Origin: Ceratobasidium sp. AG-K
Taxonomy: Eukaryota; Basidiomycota; Agaricomycetes; Cantharellales; Ceratobasidiaceae
Assembly: GCA_037039685.1 (NCBI GenBank)
Contig: JAWNGF010000006.1
Span: forward strand, 2,728,001 to 2,792,000
DNA length: 64,000 bases
Reading direction: 5' to 3'
A model generated the notes under the pieces. It ran no database searches, was not told the DNA's origin, and was given only the letters and a program-made list of their open reading frames with translations. The translations under genes and the position numbers were made by a program. This document shows positions 45,776 through 56,739 of the stretch, one piece after another. Position 1 is the stretch's first letter. The number at the start of each line of letters is the position of its first letter.

Positions 45776-45967
45776 GTGAAACAAACCAAGCCCAGGCAGC
45801 ACAAATGAGATCGCTCCGGTAGAAATGGCAGAAATTCGGATCTTGTTTTTAGACCCAGACATAATACGAAACGGCGTCAAAAATGAGCCTAGAACGCCCC
45901 TTGACCTTCCATCATGGCACAAACAGGCAATTACGGCAAAAATAGGCGCTGGGCGTTTTTCCTGATG

Positions 45968-46609
45968 GGGCGGTTAAACGAGGGTAGTCCCAAACCCTAC
46001 CACGTCCTCGTCCTGATTGCGATATATGGAGCGCAGGGAGTGCCACAGCAATGGCGCATGCGAGGTGAGGCAATATTCAATCTCGCAGGCTCTGCCCACT
46101 AAACGTATAATATAATGACGCTATACAGATTAGAAATTAGCCACCATGGCCTTAAACTGGTAGCATTGAATGACCACACCTAGCAAACCTTGCAAGAAGT
46201 TGCGGCCAGTAGATCGTTGCACTGCGAAGTCGAGCCGACGTGATTAGTGACTTAGTCGCTACACAGGATGAACTAATCAGGTCGTACATAACGACGTCGC
46301 ACTGGCCGATGGTCGACCGTAAACTACGGATCGAAACGATCAAGTTTCGAGCTCACTAGGTCGAGTCATCGTGTTCCGAAATGACAAGTGCCCTTCTCGC
46401 TGGTTTACACAATATACAAGATGGAGCAGCGAGAGGTGGATAGGCATCATGTAGACGTTTGTTTGTGGAGACCAACCGCTGACCGCACCTGGTGAGTAGC
46501 TGGCTCGAAAAGCTGAACATACCCTTGATTTGTGTCAGAAGACGTGTGCGGTAAGGTCGACTGTAGAGTATTGATCTTTGCGGCAAATGACATATCCGCT
46601 GTTACGGTT
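45968..46609. other. Intergenic, no gene seen
   Basis: Flank between the Plavaka element and the second NACHT relic. Earlier exons of that relic may lie here. Confidence 0.4.
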
Positions 46610-47479
46610 CATAGGTTCTAGGGAAACAAGATAAATACGACAAATTAGTGGTCGAACTCCTTGTAGAAATTGGTGATGCACTACCTCTGGTCGATGCTGT
46701 GGAACTCGAAACCCTACGCATAGCTTGCAACGGAACACTACGACTCCTTGATGATATGTCAAGGTTCGTATTTGAATGTCAATCGAATAGAGTGCCCGGT
46801 GAGTGTCATCCAAATTCGTACATCTTAGTAAACTCATTAAGATAAAACGCCTAAACAGTCACTTGCATCACCACATTTACACCTTCCACTGCTCAGGAAC
46901 AGGCATACATGTTGGTTGAGGAGCTCAAAAAGCTGAAAAGTCAATTCGATACTGGGATGGTCATGCAGCTTGTACTGGAACCGGATAATAATAAGCTATC
47001 CCACGATTGTGTGTCCGGGTCATCCATTCCGCATCTATTTATGCGCTTACCGCAATCCCACCCCCTAGACAGCAAAAAGAAGCTTATGGAATTCAAAACA
47101 CCGGGTGCCGACTACGATCCTAGTGCTGGATGCCTAGATGGCACCCGAACGAAAATTCGGAACGATATACAGCAATGGATGAGCGCATGTACCGCTGAGG
47201 CCTCGAAACCCTTGTTATGGCTACGGGGCTTGGCTGGGTGCGGGAAAGGCACCCTCACACACTTAGTCTGCAAGTAGCTTGAGGATTCCAGCCGTTTGGC
47301 TGGCACATTCATCTCAGGCTGCAGAAAAGGCCATGAAGATTTACGAAGCCACGAGAATGTCGTGTCAACCCCGGCAACTAGTCTTGCACTAGCTTGGGAG
47401 CCTTTTGAAACAAAGCTCGCTACGGCTCTATAAAAAAAACTCGGGGCTATCCAAATCCGCGTTTCCCCTTCGATTCCGT

Positions 47480-47510
<31 letters not shown>

Positions 47511-48480
47511 AGATCCCCCTTGAGCACTGGACAGGAAACTGCTACGGACCCCGCTGGTTACTATTGTCGATGGGCTGGGTGAATGTGCGACACCCGGTAC
47601 CCAGTTTCAACTCAGGAAATACCTTTGAGTTGTCCAAATTCATGCCTTGGCTCAACGTAACAGTAACCTGTCGACCACAGGACGGACTTGCGGATTACTT
47701 GCAAAAAGCGATAAAGGACGTATGACAATATGATCTATTCAAGGAGTACTTGGCGACGACTACTAGCGATATTAGGTCATATACTCATAATCGTCTTGCG
47801 CAGCTCATGAAGGACGAAGAGATGGTTCAGAACAATTGGCTGGATGATGGTGATATGGAATAGTTGGCCATTCGGGCGAAAAGGTTATTTATTTATGCTC
47901 AAACAGCGTGCAGTTTCATTCGCAACAGTCCCAGCCCCAAGGAAACAATGGAAAATGTGATATCCGGAGAGCCTATTGAAGCTCCTATCAAGCAGATTTA
48001 CTCCCTCTACTCGAAAGTTATGGTCAATATGATGAGAGGGTGTGCGAAAAAATTGCCTATATTTAGATCGTGTCTCGCTGCAATCATTGTCGCCTGCGTC
48101 CCCCTCGTTTATACAACTATACTGAGCTGCTGGCTGACCAAATTACCTTGGACGAACCACGCCTAATGATTCGTCTCTTGAATTCCTTATTACGCCGAGA
48201 TTGCATTGGGTCGACGTACATCAGACACCAGCCCTTGGTGCAATACTTCGCACCCTACATGGGTTGACTTCTCTAAGTTTGAGTATGGGGCAGAGTGGGC
48301 ATCCATTCGTGATACTATTGCACAAGTCAAAGATGTCTAGTACGTTGATAAACACGACGACCCGGAGGCCAAGATACGACACGCAATCGACATCCAACCA
48401 GCTGATAGCTTACTCTCTTTCGCTATCAAGGCCGGTTTCAATCCCTCACGATGATGAGATCTACCCCCGGCTTTTCTAGT
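46610..48480 (+). pseudogene. Second NACHT (STAND) gene relic
   Basis: Pieces run in the family order: a helical segment (KQDKYDKLVVELL, compare the helical segment of the first NLR-like gene), an exon with LVEELKKLKSQFDTGM, a link ADYDPSAGCLDGTRTKI, then the P-loop. The P-loop reads GLAGCGKGT instead of GSGKTT. Then come ARLA-like fragments and a tail WLDDGDME/LFIYAQTACSFI. Stops interrupt the frame at 47276-47278, near 47431 and near 47861, and a run of 26 G sits in the middle of the NACHT region. No WD40 repeats follow. It is clearly inactive. Confidence 0.75.
47480..47505 (+). repeat. Homopolymer of 26 G
   Basis: An uninterrupted run of 26 guanines inside the NACHT relic. Length is uncertain because such runs are hard to sequence. 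Confidence 0.85.
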
Positions 48481-48925
48481 TGACACTTGTATCGCCAATC
48501 GTTGATTTTTTTTTATGAAGTCGAATCAATTAAAACAATTGCTTGGTTTGCCGTCAGATTTTTGGGCATATCCGATATAACGCTTGTGCTATTCCTGCGC
48601 ATACATGCAGAATTTTTCTCCAAATTCTTAGGGCTCCCAGACCATCAAAGACCCTTGGGTCCGCCGATTATTACTACCCAAGGAGACTATGTATTTCTTG
48701 TTTTTTCAATACCTATGTGCGACTATACGACCCCTGCTCCCCAATCCTGAGGCCCAGGTGAGCTCTCATGACGGGACGCCTCTGTCAAGTTCTCGTCACC
48801 ATCACGTGATTCGCAGCCAGACTTGTAGGCGCTTACTACTTCTGCCGTCATCGTTCACAGCATCACAGTAACCACCACCACATCCGAGTTTACCTGTTCA
48901 ACCTCACTCCCTCCAGCACCTCCGA
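48481..48925. other. Intergenic, promoter of the small membrane-protein gene
   Basis: AT-rich 3' part of the relic, then the leader upstream of 48926. No gene recognised. Confidence 0.45.
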
Positions 48926-49855
48926 AATGGCCAACTGGTAATGATGGATTGGTTTGAGAGATAAATCACAAAGCTAACTCGCTACGGTATTGTAGGTTTG
49001 ACATTGTATCCCTAGTAGTTGTAAGCGCAAAGTATCGAAATTAAACCGAACAAGCCATGCTGATGAAAACTTTTTGTTACGGCTGTTCTTTCTTAGTTCT
49101 TGGGACTCTTTAGCGGTGTCATTTGTAAGTGTACTTTTCCTCATCCTTGAGCAACAGGTTAATAAGCGAACTGTAGATGCAGCCATAGCACTAAGCAAGC
49201 AATTCTCAGGCGCTGTCGAGTATGTACACAATCTACGCCATATTCAAAACCTTTGTTTAAGCTAACTCCCTGCGCCACCTATAGGTCAACGAAGGATGGG
49301 TACGCTATCGTGGCAGCTATTTTTGATTTAGCACCGCTCATGGATGTTCTATTTATAGGCTCAAAAAGCGCGGGTTGGATATTACGGAGAATGGCATGTC
49401 CGTAAAGACAGAAAAACGATTGGATAGGGATGATTACACGGCTGCGACAGGACGGTGAGTGCATCTTGCAGTCTGTTGTTGATGAGATGCTGATTAGGTT
49501 TATCTTGGTGACGCCTGTCTCCTTCTCCATCGACGACCTGGCATTCGCTCCTTAACCAACCTATCGTCCTTATGTTTCTCACATCTACTATCTCGACACG
49601 CTCGACGCTACATACACCCTTTAAACATCGCACCGCCTCGATGCCGTACACAAATCGGGACGACTGCGCCTACATGCTCGGCAAATTCCTTCAATTGCCG
49701 GATCCGGTTATCCAATTCACAGAAACCTTGTCGAAGCGATAAAGGCGGCTTCGTTCGGCTCACCCGACAACCAAAAGGCCGTGCCCGATTCTGTTGGACA
49801 GGGTTATGCACCTCCCGGCTCTCGTCACCGCATAAGCTTGAGCAAGAAGCATTAG
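48926..49855 (+). CDS. Small single-span membrane protein, seven exons
   Basis: Exons 48926-48936, 48996-49020, 49097-49124, 49177-49219, 49285-49299, 49359-49454 and 49723-49855 join in phase to 116 aa. Every exon up to the sixth is shorter than 100 nt, one is 11 nt and one 15 nt. The protein has one N-terminal membrane helix (FDIVSLVVFLGLFSGVIYA), then an amphipathic charged helix (SKQFSGAVESTKDGLKKRG), a TEKRLDRDDYTAATGR stretch and a C-terminal tail. I recall similar small fungal proteins without assigned function. The last intron (268 nt) is long; the alternative last exon 49498-49555 also keeps phase but reads less like protein. Confidence 0.6.
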
Positions 49856-51301
49856 GCGAAGACAGGATGTACACTATACCAGAGATATTTTGATGTTTGA
49901 TAGTGTCTGTATGTATCTTGGATAGATCTGTATTTTGACATCTTCGCCCACGCTTTGAATTGAGTGACACACGAGTGACATGGTGAATTAGTTGAATGCG
50001 AGTCGTGGGCCGCGGGCGCGATGGGGCTTGAATAAACATTTTGCCAGGCTAGGTGATCCTCGGGAAGACCGACGAAGCTGTGTCTGAATGGGAATGAATT
50101 TCGAGTTAATTTCCTATTTGGGATCTATCCCGTTCGCGCCAACTGGATATTACAAGCGGGACAGCTGTCATAGTAGATCCAACTGCCAAATTCATCCATC
50201 TCGCTGAACGTCCGGAACGTCAACCAGTCTGGAGGCGTTGGCTTGATGCGACCTTACAGGAAGTCATCCCATTTCAGGGATAACCTATTCGGCGTTAATG
50301 GCCCGTGATGCGTACACCGGGAGCATGCAACATCTACGGGTAAGGCATACAGCGTATCCCGTGTATAGTGTCCGACCTGCCGCGGTAATGTGTCAGCAAT
50401 GTACCTGCATTCAGCGGGCAGAGTGTCTTGATATGGGCAAGATCGAGCAGACTGCGATACAACATTGATGCAGTGTTCCTGACAAGATGATCTAGATCAG
50501 AATAACTTGTAGTCTCAGGCTCTGTGGGACCAGACAGGAACCTCGAGGTCCGTCCATTTCAGCACTTGCTCTCTAGGCTCACCAGAGGCCGCGATACAGT
50601 GGCGCCCAGCTGACCAATCACACCACTACCTCATCTTCATTACGACCAACTCGATTCGGCGCGTTGTCGAAATTCGGAAACACGAGTTGCGTACCAAAAA
50701 CAGATCATTCCAAGTAATATTCGGCCGTAGCCCGAACGGCGCGAACGACGCTGGATAATTACTGGGGCGCTTGCCGGCCGGAGCTTGGACGGACTTGGAT
50801 GCGCAGATCCCTATTGGACTGCTATGATCCGCCTGATAAATGTTTATCCGTATAGTAACCTGCAAGCATGCAGGAAGCCTTCCTCGAACGAAACTGTCTG
50901 TATAAAGGTCACCTGTGTCGTGCTATGGGTCATCAGACTCCCGGGCTTGCTGTCTCCTCCACTCCCCGCCCCCAACCCCCACTCCCGTCAACACCTCGAC
51001 TATCCGCGTACCGGGCAGATACAGTACTGTCTGCAGTCCGGACACGTCTTAATACTGTGTTATACGATCACGACCCGTGCGTGAGACTGAGGCGCCCGCT
51101 CATCGCACTCCCTGCCGCCGGACAAATCCTTCCTCCCGCGCTTGCATCGCGACTGGGTCCACCCATAAAAGTTGAAGTTTGCACTGGTCAGTTCCTCACT
51201 CCTCTCGCCTTGGGTCTTCTCTAACTCTTCTCTTCATCTCTTGCCTCGTTCTCGCTACACGTCAATCTACTCCTTGCAACCAACCTAATACTAAAACTAC
51301 C
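49856..51301. other. Intergenic, no gene seen
   Basis: Contains the promoter and C/T-rich leader of the monooxygenase gene. No splice-consistent coding chain was found. Confidence 0.45.
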
Positions 51302-53015
51302 ATGTCCCAGTTTGACCAACCCGCCACAGCCATGCCTGCCCCCGAGAAGCCGTTTGTAGCAGCCGATGCCTCTGTCGACGCCTCGAAGACCCAGGTGCGT
51401 CATCACCCCACACATAAGCGCCGAACCCCACTGATCAGTTCTTCTAGTCGACCACGCTCTTCCAGGGTCGTGTTACCTCGAACCCCCTGAGCATCGTTGT
51501 CGTCGGATGCGGTCTCGGTGGTCTCGCTGCAGCCTACTGCTTGGCCAAGGCCGGCCACAAGGTTACCATGTTCGAGGCGGCCCCCGCGATTGGTGAAGTC
51601 GGTGCTGGTATCCAGGTCACTCCCAACGTCAGCCGTCTTTTGATCCGCTGGGGTCTCGGCGAGCAGCTCGAGAACATCGCTGTCCGCCCCGAGGGTATTG
51701 TGTTCAGGCGCTGTGAGTTGTTCTCAATCATCCGTGTTGGATTTTATTAATTTGCGGTAGGGAGCACCGGTGAGAAGGTTGGCGAGACCAAGTGGGGTGG
51801 CGCATTTGAGAATGAGCACGGCGCTCCTTACTACCACATCCACGTGCGTACACGATCCACTCCTCAGAATGCGTCAGACTAATGGATTTCTGCAGCGTGC
51901 CGACTTCCACAAGCTCCTCTACGACATTACCGTTCCCCTGATCGACCTCCACCTTAACAGCCTGGTCACCAGCATCGATCCCGATGCGCCCTCGATTACC
52001 CTCAAGTCCGGCAAGACCTTCAAGTGCGACCTGATCGTGGGTGCCGACGGTGTCAAGTCTGCTCTCCGTGAAGTCGTTGTCGGCCACGTCGACCGCCCCG
52101 TCGATACCGGCGATGCTGCCTACCGTGCGATCGTCCCAACCGACAAGCTCCTCGCCGACCCCGATCTGAGGAGCCTCGTTGAGCATCCCGAGATGACTGG
52201 CTGGATGGGTCCGGGCCGCCACATTATGGGTTACTGCATCGTGAGTATTGCCCGAGTCGGTGAAAACGGGAGACTGAGATGGTTCGGGTTTTAGCGCGCC
52301 AAGAAGGAGTACAACATGGTCTTGTTGCACCCCGACGACGGTGCTACCGAGTCGTGGTCCGCTGAGGGCTCCGGCGACAACATGCGCAAGGACTTCCAGG
52401 GCTGGGAGCCTCGGTACGTTCCCAGCACGCTCGAGCAAGCTTGTGCTTACATAATGCTGCAGCGTCGAGAAGCTTTTGGCGATGGTGCCTAGCACTCTCA
52501 AGTGGGCCCTCCGTGACCGCCTCCCTCTCGATACCTGGATCCACAAGTCCAACAAGGTTGTCCTTCTTGGTGATGCTTGCCACCCTATGCTTCCTTACCG
52601 TGCTCAGGGTGCCGCCATGGCCGTAAGTATTATCGCATCCGCGTGAACGTAATTCTCATCGATCGCCGTTTAGATTGAGGACGGCTGCGTGCTCGGCAAC
52701 CTCTTCTCCCGTGTCTCCGACGTCTCCCAAATCCCGTACTTCTTGCGCGCCTACGAGACCCTCCGCCTCGCGCGCACGGCCAACACCCAAGCCCAATCCC
52801 GCCTCAACCAAAAGATCTTCCACTACCCCGACGGACCCGAGCAAGAGCAGCGCGACGCCTCGATGCGTGCGGCCATGCGCGGCCAGACCGAGGGCAGCGC
52901 CAACCAGTGGGCGGACAAGAGCAAGAACAAGGTCCAATTTTCGTACGACGCCGACGAGGCTGCTGAAGAGTGGTGGAGGGACGTTGGATCTAAGGAGCTC
53001 GCTTCCAAGGCCTAG
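51302..53015 (+). CDS. FAD-dependent monooxygenase, salicylate hydroxylase type
   Basis: Seven exons (51302-51394, 51448-51712, 51761-51843, 51896-52240, 52295-52413, 52463-52622, 52674-53015) join in phase to 468 aa. The FAD/NAD(P) dinucleotide fold [13 protein letters not shown] lies near residue 48. Also present are the [10 protein letters not shown] motif (the DG motif of this class) and the second FAD motif [19 protein letters not shown]. Enzymes of this group add one oxygen to aromatic acids such as salicylate, using NAD(P)H. The substrate here is unknown. The C-terminus is charged and lacks a membrane segment. All cofactor motifs are intact. Confidence 0.93.
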
Positions 53016-53659
53016 AGTGCGGTCCGGGTTCTTTAATTAATTGGTGCTTTTTTAATGTTGTGAATTGTGCTTTTTTGTATTGTGAATTGTACCATCTGTT
53101 GTACGAATTTTGACAATGCTTTGCTTCATTCGGAGTTTGAAGCTTGGCAGGGCCAGACGTTGTGCCAAGACTCATTCGGGCAAGGGACGGGGACTATACA
53201 TCCGGGAGACTAACGGCAATTGGTGCACCTTCACCCGGGCTTCCACCTGAACACGTTGCGGACAAATTCATTACTCTAAACACTCTAATACAAAGGATCG
53301 CACAAATCGCAATTTCCAAAAGAGGCTGTGTAGTTGGCAATCGTAAAGTCATTGTGGTCCAAAAAACATGTTGGTGGGCGATCATAGCCACTCGAACCGC
53401 CGGTACTGCCTGGTATCCGGTAGTTACTTCTCCATTGTAGTCGGGCCCCTATGGAAAAGTGCGGCGGAAGCTGAGAAGCGTACCCTGAAACGGCGCCTGC
53501 TTGTCGAAACGGGCAAAACATGCCTCTTTTGGGACTGGTTGGGAGGGGTGCACGGGTGGCTAGAGCACAGGGAACAGACAATATAAATGGATGGGTGGTT
53601 GGTTGGACGAGGGTGACTTTGCCTCTGCCGTGTCCCATTCCTGGTCACAGTTGCCCCTT
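53016..53659. promoter_or_regulatory. Promoter region of RNase H-like gene 1, duplicated unit
   Basis: A block around 53368-53530 (with GGTGGGCGATCATAGCCACT, ATCCGGTAG and CTTTTGGGA) is recognisably repeated before gene 2 at 54925-55080. Thus the promoter was duplicated together with the gene. Confidence 0.6.
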
Positions 53660-54474
53660 ATGTCTTTCTTGTTGCGTTCCTCTTTCTCGGTCGCTCGGGG
53701 CCTTCTCGCGTCTCCCGCCGCCACTGTTTCCACCCATCTCGCTCAACCGGCGGTCGCCCTCCAACGTTATAAATCCACCGCTCTGCTGTCGCCTACTCCA
53801 CGCAAAGGTCTGGAGGTTGCTTTTTCAAGTGCTATTAAAGCCAAGGTACGTCTGTTGAACGCAAGCTCAGCCCGCCACTGCTCACAGCCAATTTCAGACC
53901 GAGGGCCCTGGATCGGCGAAAGCCAAGAAGGCTAAGAAAGGCACCGAAACCAATGCCACCGCCAACACGCCCAAGGTCTGTATATCGTTGACTTTGTATG
54001 CGTTCCGGCTCCTGACGTACATGACTTGGTCAGCCCTCGGGCTATTGGGTGGATGCGTCTCTAACGCACATTGCCGTACTAATGGGCAGGAAGTACAAGG
54101 TCTTCAAGCTGAAAGAGGGATGGGCGACCGACGGGCGGGACATCAATTGGGCGGAGACAGCGGCGTTTGAGCTTTTGGGTCACCTCCTAGTCGCTCAGGG
54201 GCGAAGAGGCACTGTCACCGTCAACTCCGATAGTCTGACAGCCTTGCGTGCCGTGACCGGTCCCGGTGTCAAGGTGAAGGAAATCATGGGGTCCGCTCGG
54301 CGCCTCGAGTCTGTTATCAAGGAGTCGGGAGTGGTGATCAGGGGAGTCCAAGTTCCCAACAATACCAACTTGGCGGACCCTTTCACACGCGGGAAACCCG
54401 TCGAGGGCTATAAGGCCATGAAGACGATTATCAACATTCCAGAAGCCTTGGCTAAATACGTGGCCGCTGATTGA
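53660..54474 (+). CDS. RNase H-fold protein 1, with mitochondrial-type leader
   Basis: Exons 53660-53845, 53898-53975 and 54034-54474 join in phase to 234 aa. The leader (MSFLLRSSFSVARGLL..., no acid residues for 55 positions, then a RYKST motif) looks like a mitochondrial presequence. A short Lys/Ala/Thr linker follows. The last exon is a complete retroelement-type RNase H fold with all four expected acids: WVDAS, INWAE, VNSDS and NLADPF. No reverse transcriptase or integrase is nearby. An ATG further upstream (53587 region) is less likely. RNase H cleaves RNA in RNA-DNA hybrids; activity and mitochondrial location are inference. Confidence 0.82.
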
Positions 54475-55202
54475 AACTCGCTCCGTGTTCGGTTGGATAT
54501 TGGATGTTACATTACTTGGCGCATATATTGTGTAGGAATACGTTTTGCTTTGATATACCATTAACACTTGCACCCATGAATATAATGTATAGCTTGCTGC
54601 GGTTGTATTGACTGGTGGAAACAATCTACCTTGGAGTCTGGCAGTGAGCCGCCCTAATAGACACGTAGACACGAATGCACACATACCTACGCAAGCTTGG
54701 TTGGGGCCCAGGAGTGAGCTGCGGTAGTTAGGTCAGCGTTTGTTTGGACAAGAAATCGAGATCGTGTATCCAGAGTCATACGGGCAATCGGCGCGCCTCG
54801 ACCCCAACACGTTGCGAACGAAGCACCACCCCAAGCGCCCTCGCCAGCGGAGAACCGCCTGTCGATTTCTCCAGCAGGGCTTCAGCACGCGTGGCAACAG
54901 TACGCGCGAGGGCATTGTTCAAAAGCACATTGATGGGCGATCGTAGCCACTGGAACCCGCTGGGGTCGAGTCATATCCGGTAGCCACTCGGCCATTGCGG
55001 TCGAGCCGGGCCCAGAAGCACGCCCTGGGCGGGCGGTGACAGCCTGTCAAAAAGGATAAAATACAACGCTTTTGGGATAGTGCTTCGGTATCTGTGGCCA
55101 CAATGACACGAACACGGATTTATAAATTGGGAGCCGGGAGTTGAAAGTTGAAACTGGTCTCTCGCCTCTCTAGCTGCCTGGTCTTTCTTGCCGCCTGATT
55201 CG
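54475..55202. promoter_or_regulatory. Intergenic and promoter of RNase H-like gene 2
   Basis: Contains the second copy of the duplicated promoter block (54925-55080; GGGCGATCGTAGCCACT, ATCCGGTAG, CTTTTGGGA) and further shared words such as AACACGTTGCG. Confidence 0.55.
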
Positions 55203-55916
55203 ATGTCTCTCCGTTCTTTTTCTCGAGTTACTCTATCTCTTAGTCTCACTGCGCGAACTATACCTATCCCTAGAGCGAGCGTGCTACCGACTCTATATAC
55301 ATCTTTTCCTCGCCATAAATCCACCCTCTTCTCTCCTAAACCCGTGAAGTCAACGTCTAGCTTACTTGAAGGCCGCGCTATCCAGCGTAATGTCCCAGTA
55401 AGTTCGCGTTTTGCAAGCCGATTTCATGACTTTGACCGACACTATCATTAACGGAAGTTTACCCCAACCCCGTTGGTGTGTTGGATCGACGCTGCAACAA
55501 GCACTGAACTAATCGCAGTCGTTGTTGGGGACACTTATAAGTTGTTTCGTCTAAAGAAAGGCTGGAACATTGCCGGTCAAGACATCAGCTGGCTGGAATC
55601 CATAGCATTTGAGCTCCTCGCCTGTGTGTTGATTGCGGAGCGCCACACAGGTCGAATTATTGTCCATTCTGACTCCAAGGTCGCAATCAGGGTGTTCGAA
55701 GGCCACAAGTGCCGAGCCCATCCCATGCGCGAGTGCGCAGAACGGCTGCAGGCTGGGCGTAGCATCTGGCCGTTTACGCTGGAGACGCAGTGGGTCGGCA
55801 CCAAGAGCAATCTCGCGGACCCTTTCTCTCGGGGAAGACTGACCCCGGGGTTCAGGAAAATTAAGAACAACCTGCAGCTCACCGAATCGCTGGCGCGGCT
55901 TGTTGACCATGTCTAA
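55203..55916 (+). CDS. RNase H-fold protein 2, with mitochondrial-type leader
   Basis: Exons 55203-55397 and 55458-55916 join in phase to 217 aa. The leader (MSLRSFSRVTLSLSLTAR, then RHKST) again looks like a mitochondrial presequence. The domain exon begins at the same place as in gene 1 and carries WIDAAT, SWLES, VHSDS and NLADPF, so all four acidic positions are kept. It is the most diverged of the active-looking copies. Confidence 0.8.
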
Positions 55917-56739
55917 CTCTGCCTTCGTTTTTATCTCGGTTTAACTATTCATTTTTCGTTTCATGAAATACGCTAACATATGTACACGTTCTGTTCGATT
56001 CTGGCGGCGTAAGAGTCTTACTGATTTTTATCTGTTCACTAATTATTGTAAACTTTAAGACCAATGCAGATATCTTGAATTTAACCGAAGCGAGATACCA
56101 GACCTTCATAACGCAGTGAACCTGCTAATGACCAAGGCCAACGCAATGCTGAAACTCCACGGACCAGGAAGTGAGGATATGCGACTACTGGTTTAGGCTT
56201 CATAGCATAGGGATAAGCTTGGTTGAAACCTATATCGCGACTCGCAATCCAGAAGCTATTTGGGTGCGCATACATCCAGGTTGATCCTCAATGCAGTAAC
56301 GAAGAATCCTGCGAAGGGTCTGTCGTCATTCTGGCTATGCAAAGCAAGGTCTCGAGTGCCGTATTATCCGTAAGTCTACAGGGAACTTTCTGGTACCAGT
56401 TTCTCAAAAGCAATTTGCAATTCGTCGGCTTAAAGGAAAGCGGACGGCAACGTGTTATCACTCGTCGCCACAATAACCATTGTCCATCTGGAAGCGCCGA
56501 AAGAAGCCCATTGTTACTATTCGTACCTGTCTAAGCAGTGCTGTAGAGCCTTGGAACGGCGGGGACCAGTTCCCAAAAGGCAAAAGCGCACGCCCCGAAC
56601 CCCGCTCAAGACCTAGGCTCGGGATCACAACGTGTGCGAGTGGCTACAATGCTACCAGCTGGGTACTATAAGGGACACGAGAGCTAGAGGGGGGAAATCG
56701 GATACTCTGCCATTTCTTCCTCATCGACAGCTGCCCGCT
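55917..56739. other. Intergenic and promoter of RNase H-like gene 3
   Basis: No gene recognised. The RNase H-like gene 3 leader ORF is open upstream to 56632 but the ATG at 56740 heads the leader. Confidence 0.45.

Larger units (their letters stand above)
37887..45967. mobile_element. Plavaka (CACTA-like) DNA transposon, two genes
   Basis: The ends were placed by short motifs that occur inverted and in the same order at both sides. CATCAGGAAAAAC (37887-37899) matches 45955-45967; TTAGTGCCG (38003-38011) matches the inverse at 45727-45735; and CCCGTTTG (within 38108-38122) matches the inverse at 45686-45699. The true ends may lie a little further out; no target duplication was established. 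Inside are an intact transposase on the minus strand and an intact DUF6532-like gene on the plus strand, divergent around 179 bp. Confidence 0.7.

Noticed and set aside
49608..50039. 143-aa minus ORF
   Set aside because: It overlaps the last exon of the seven-exon gene on the other strand and has no protein-like features.
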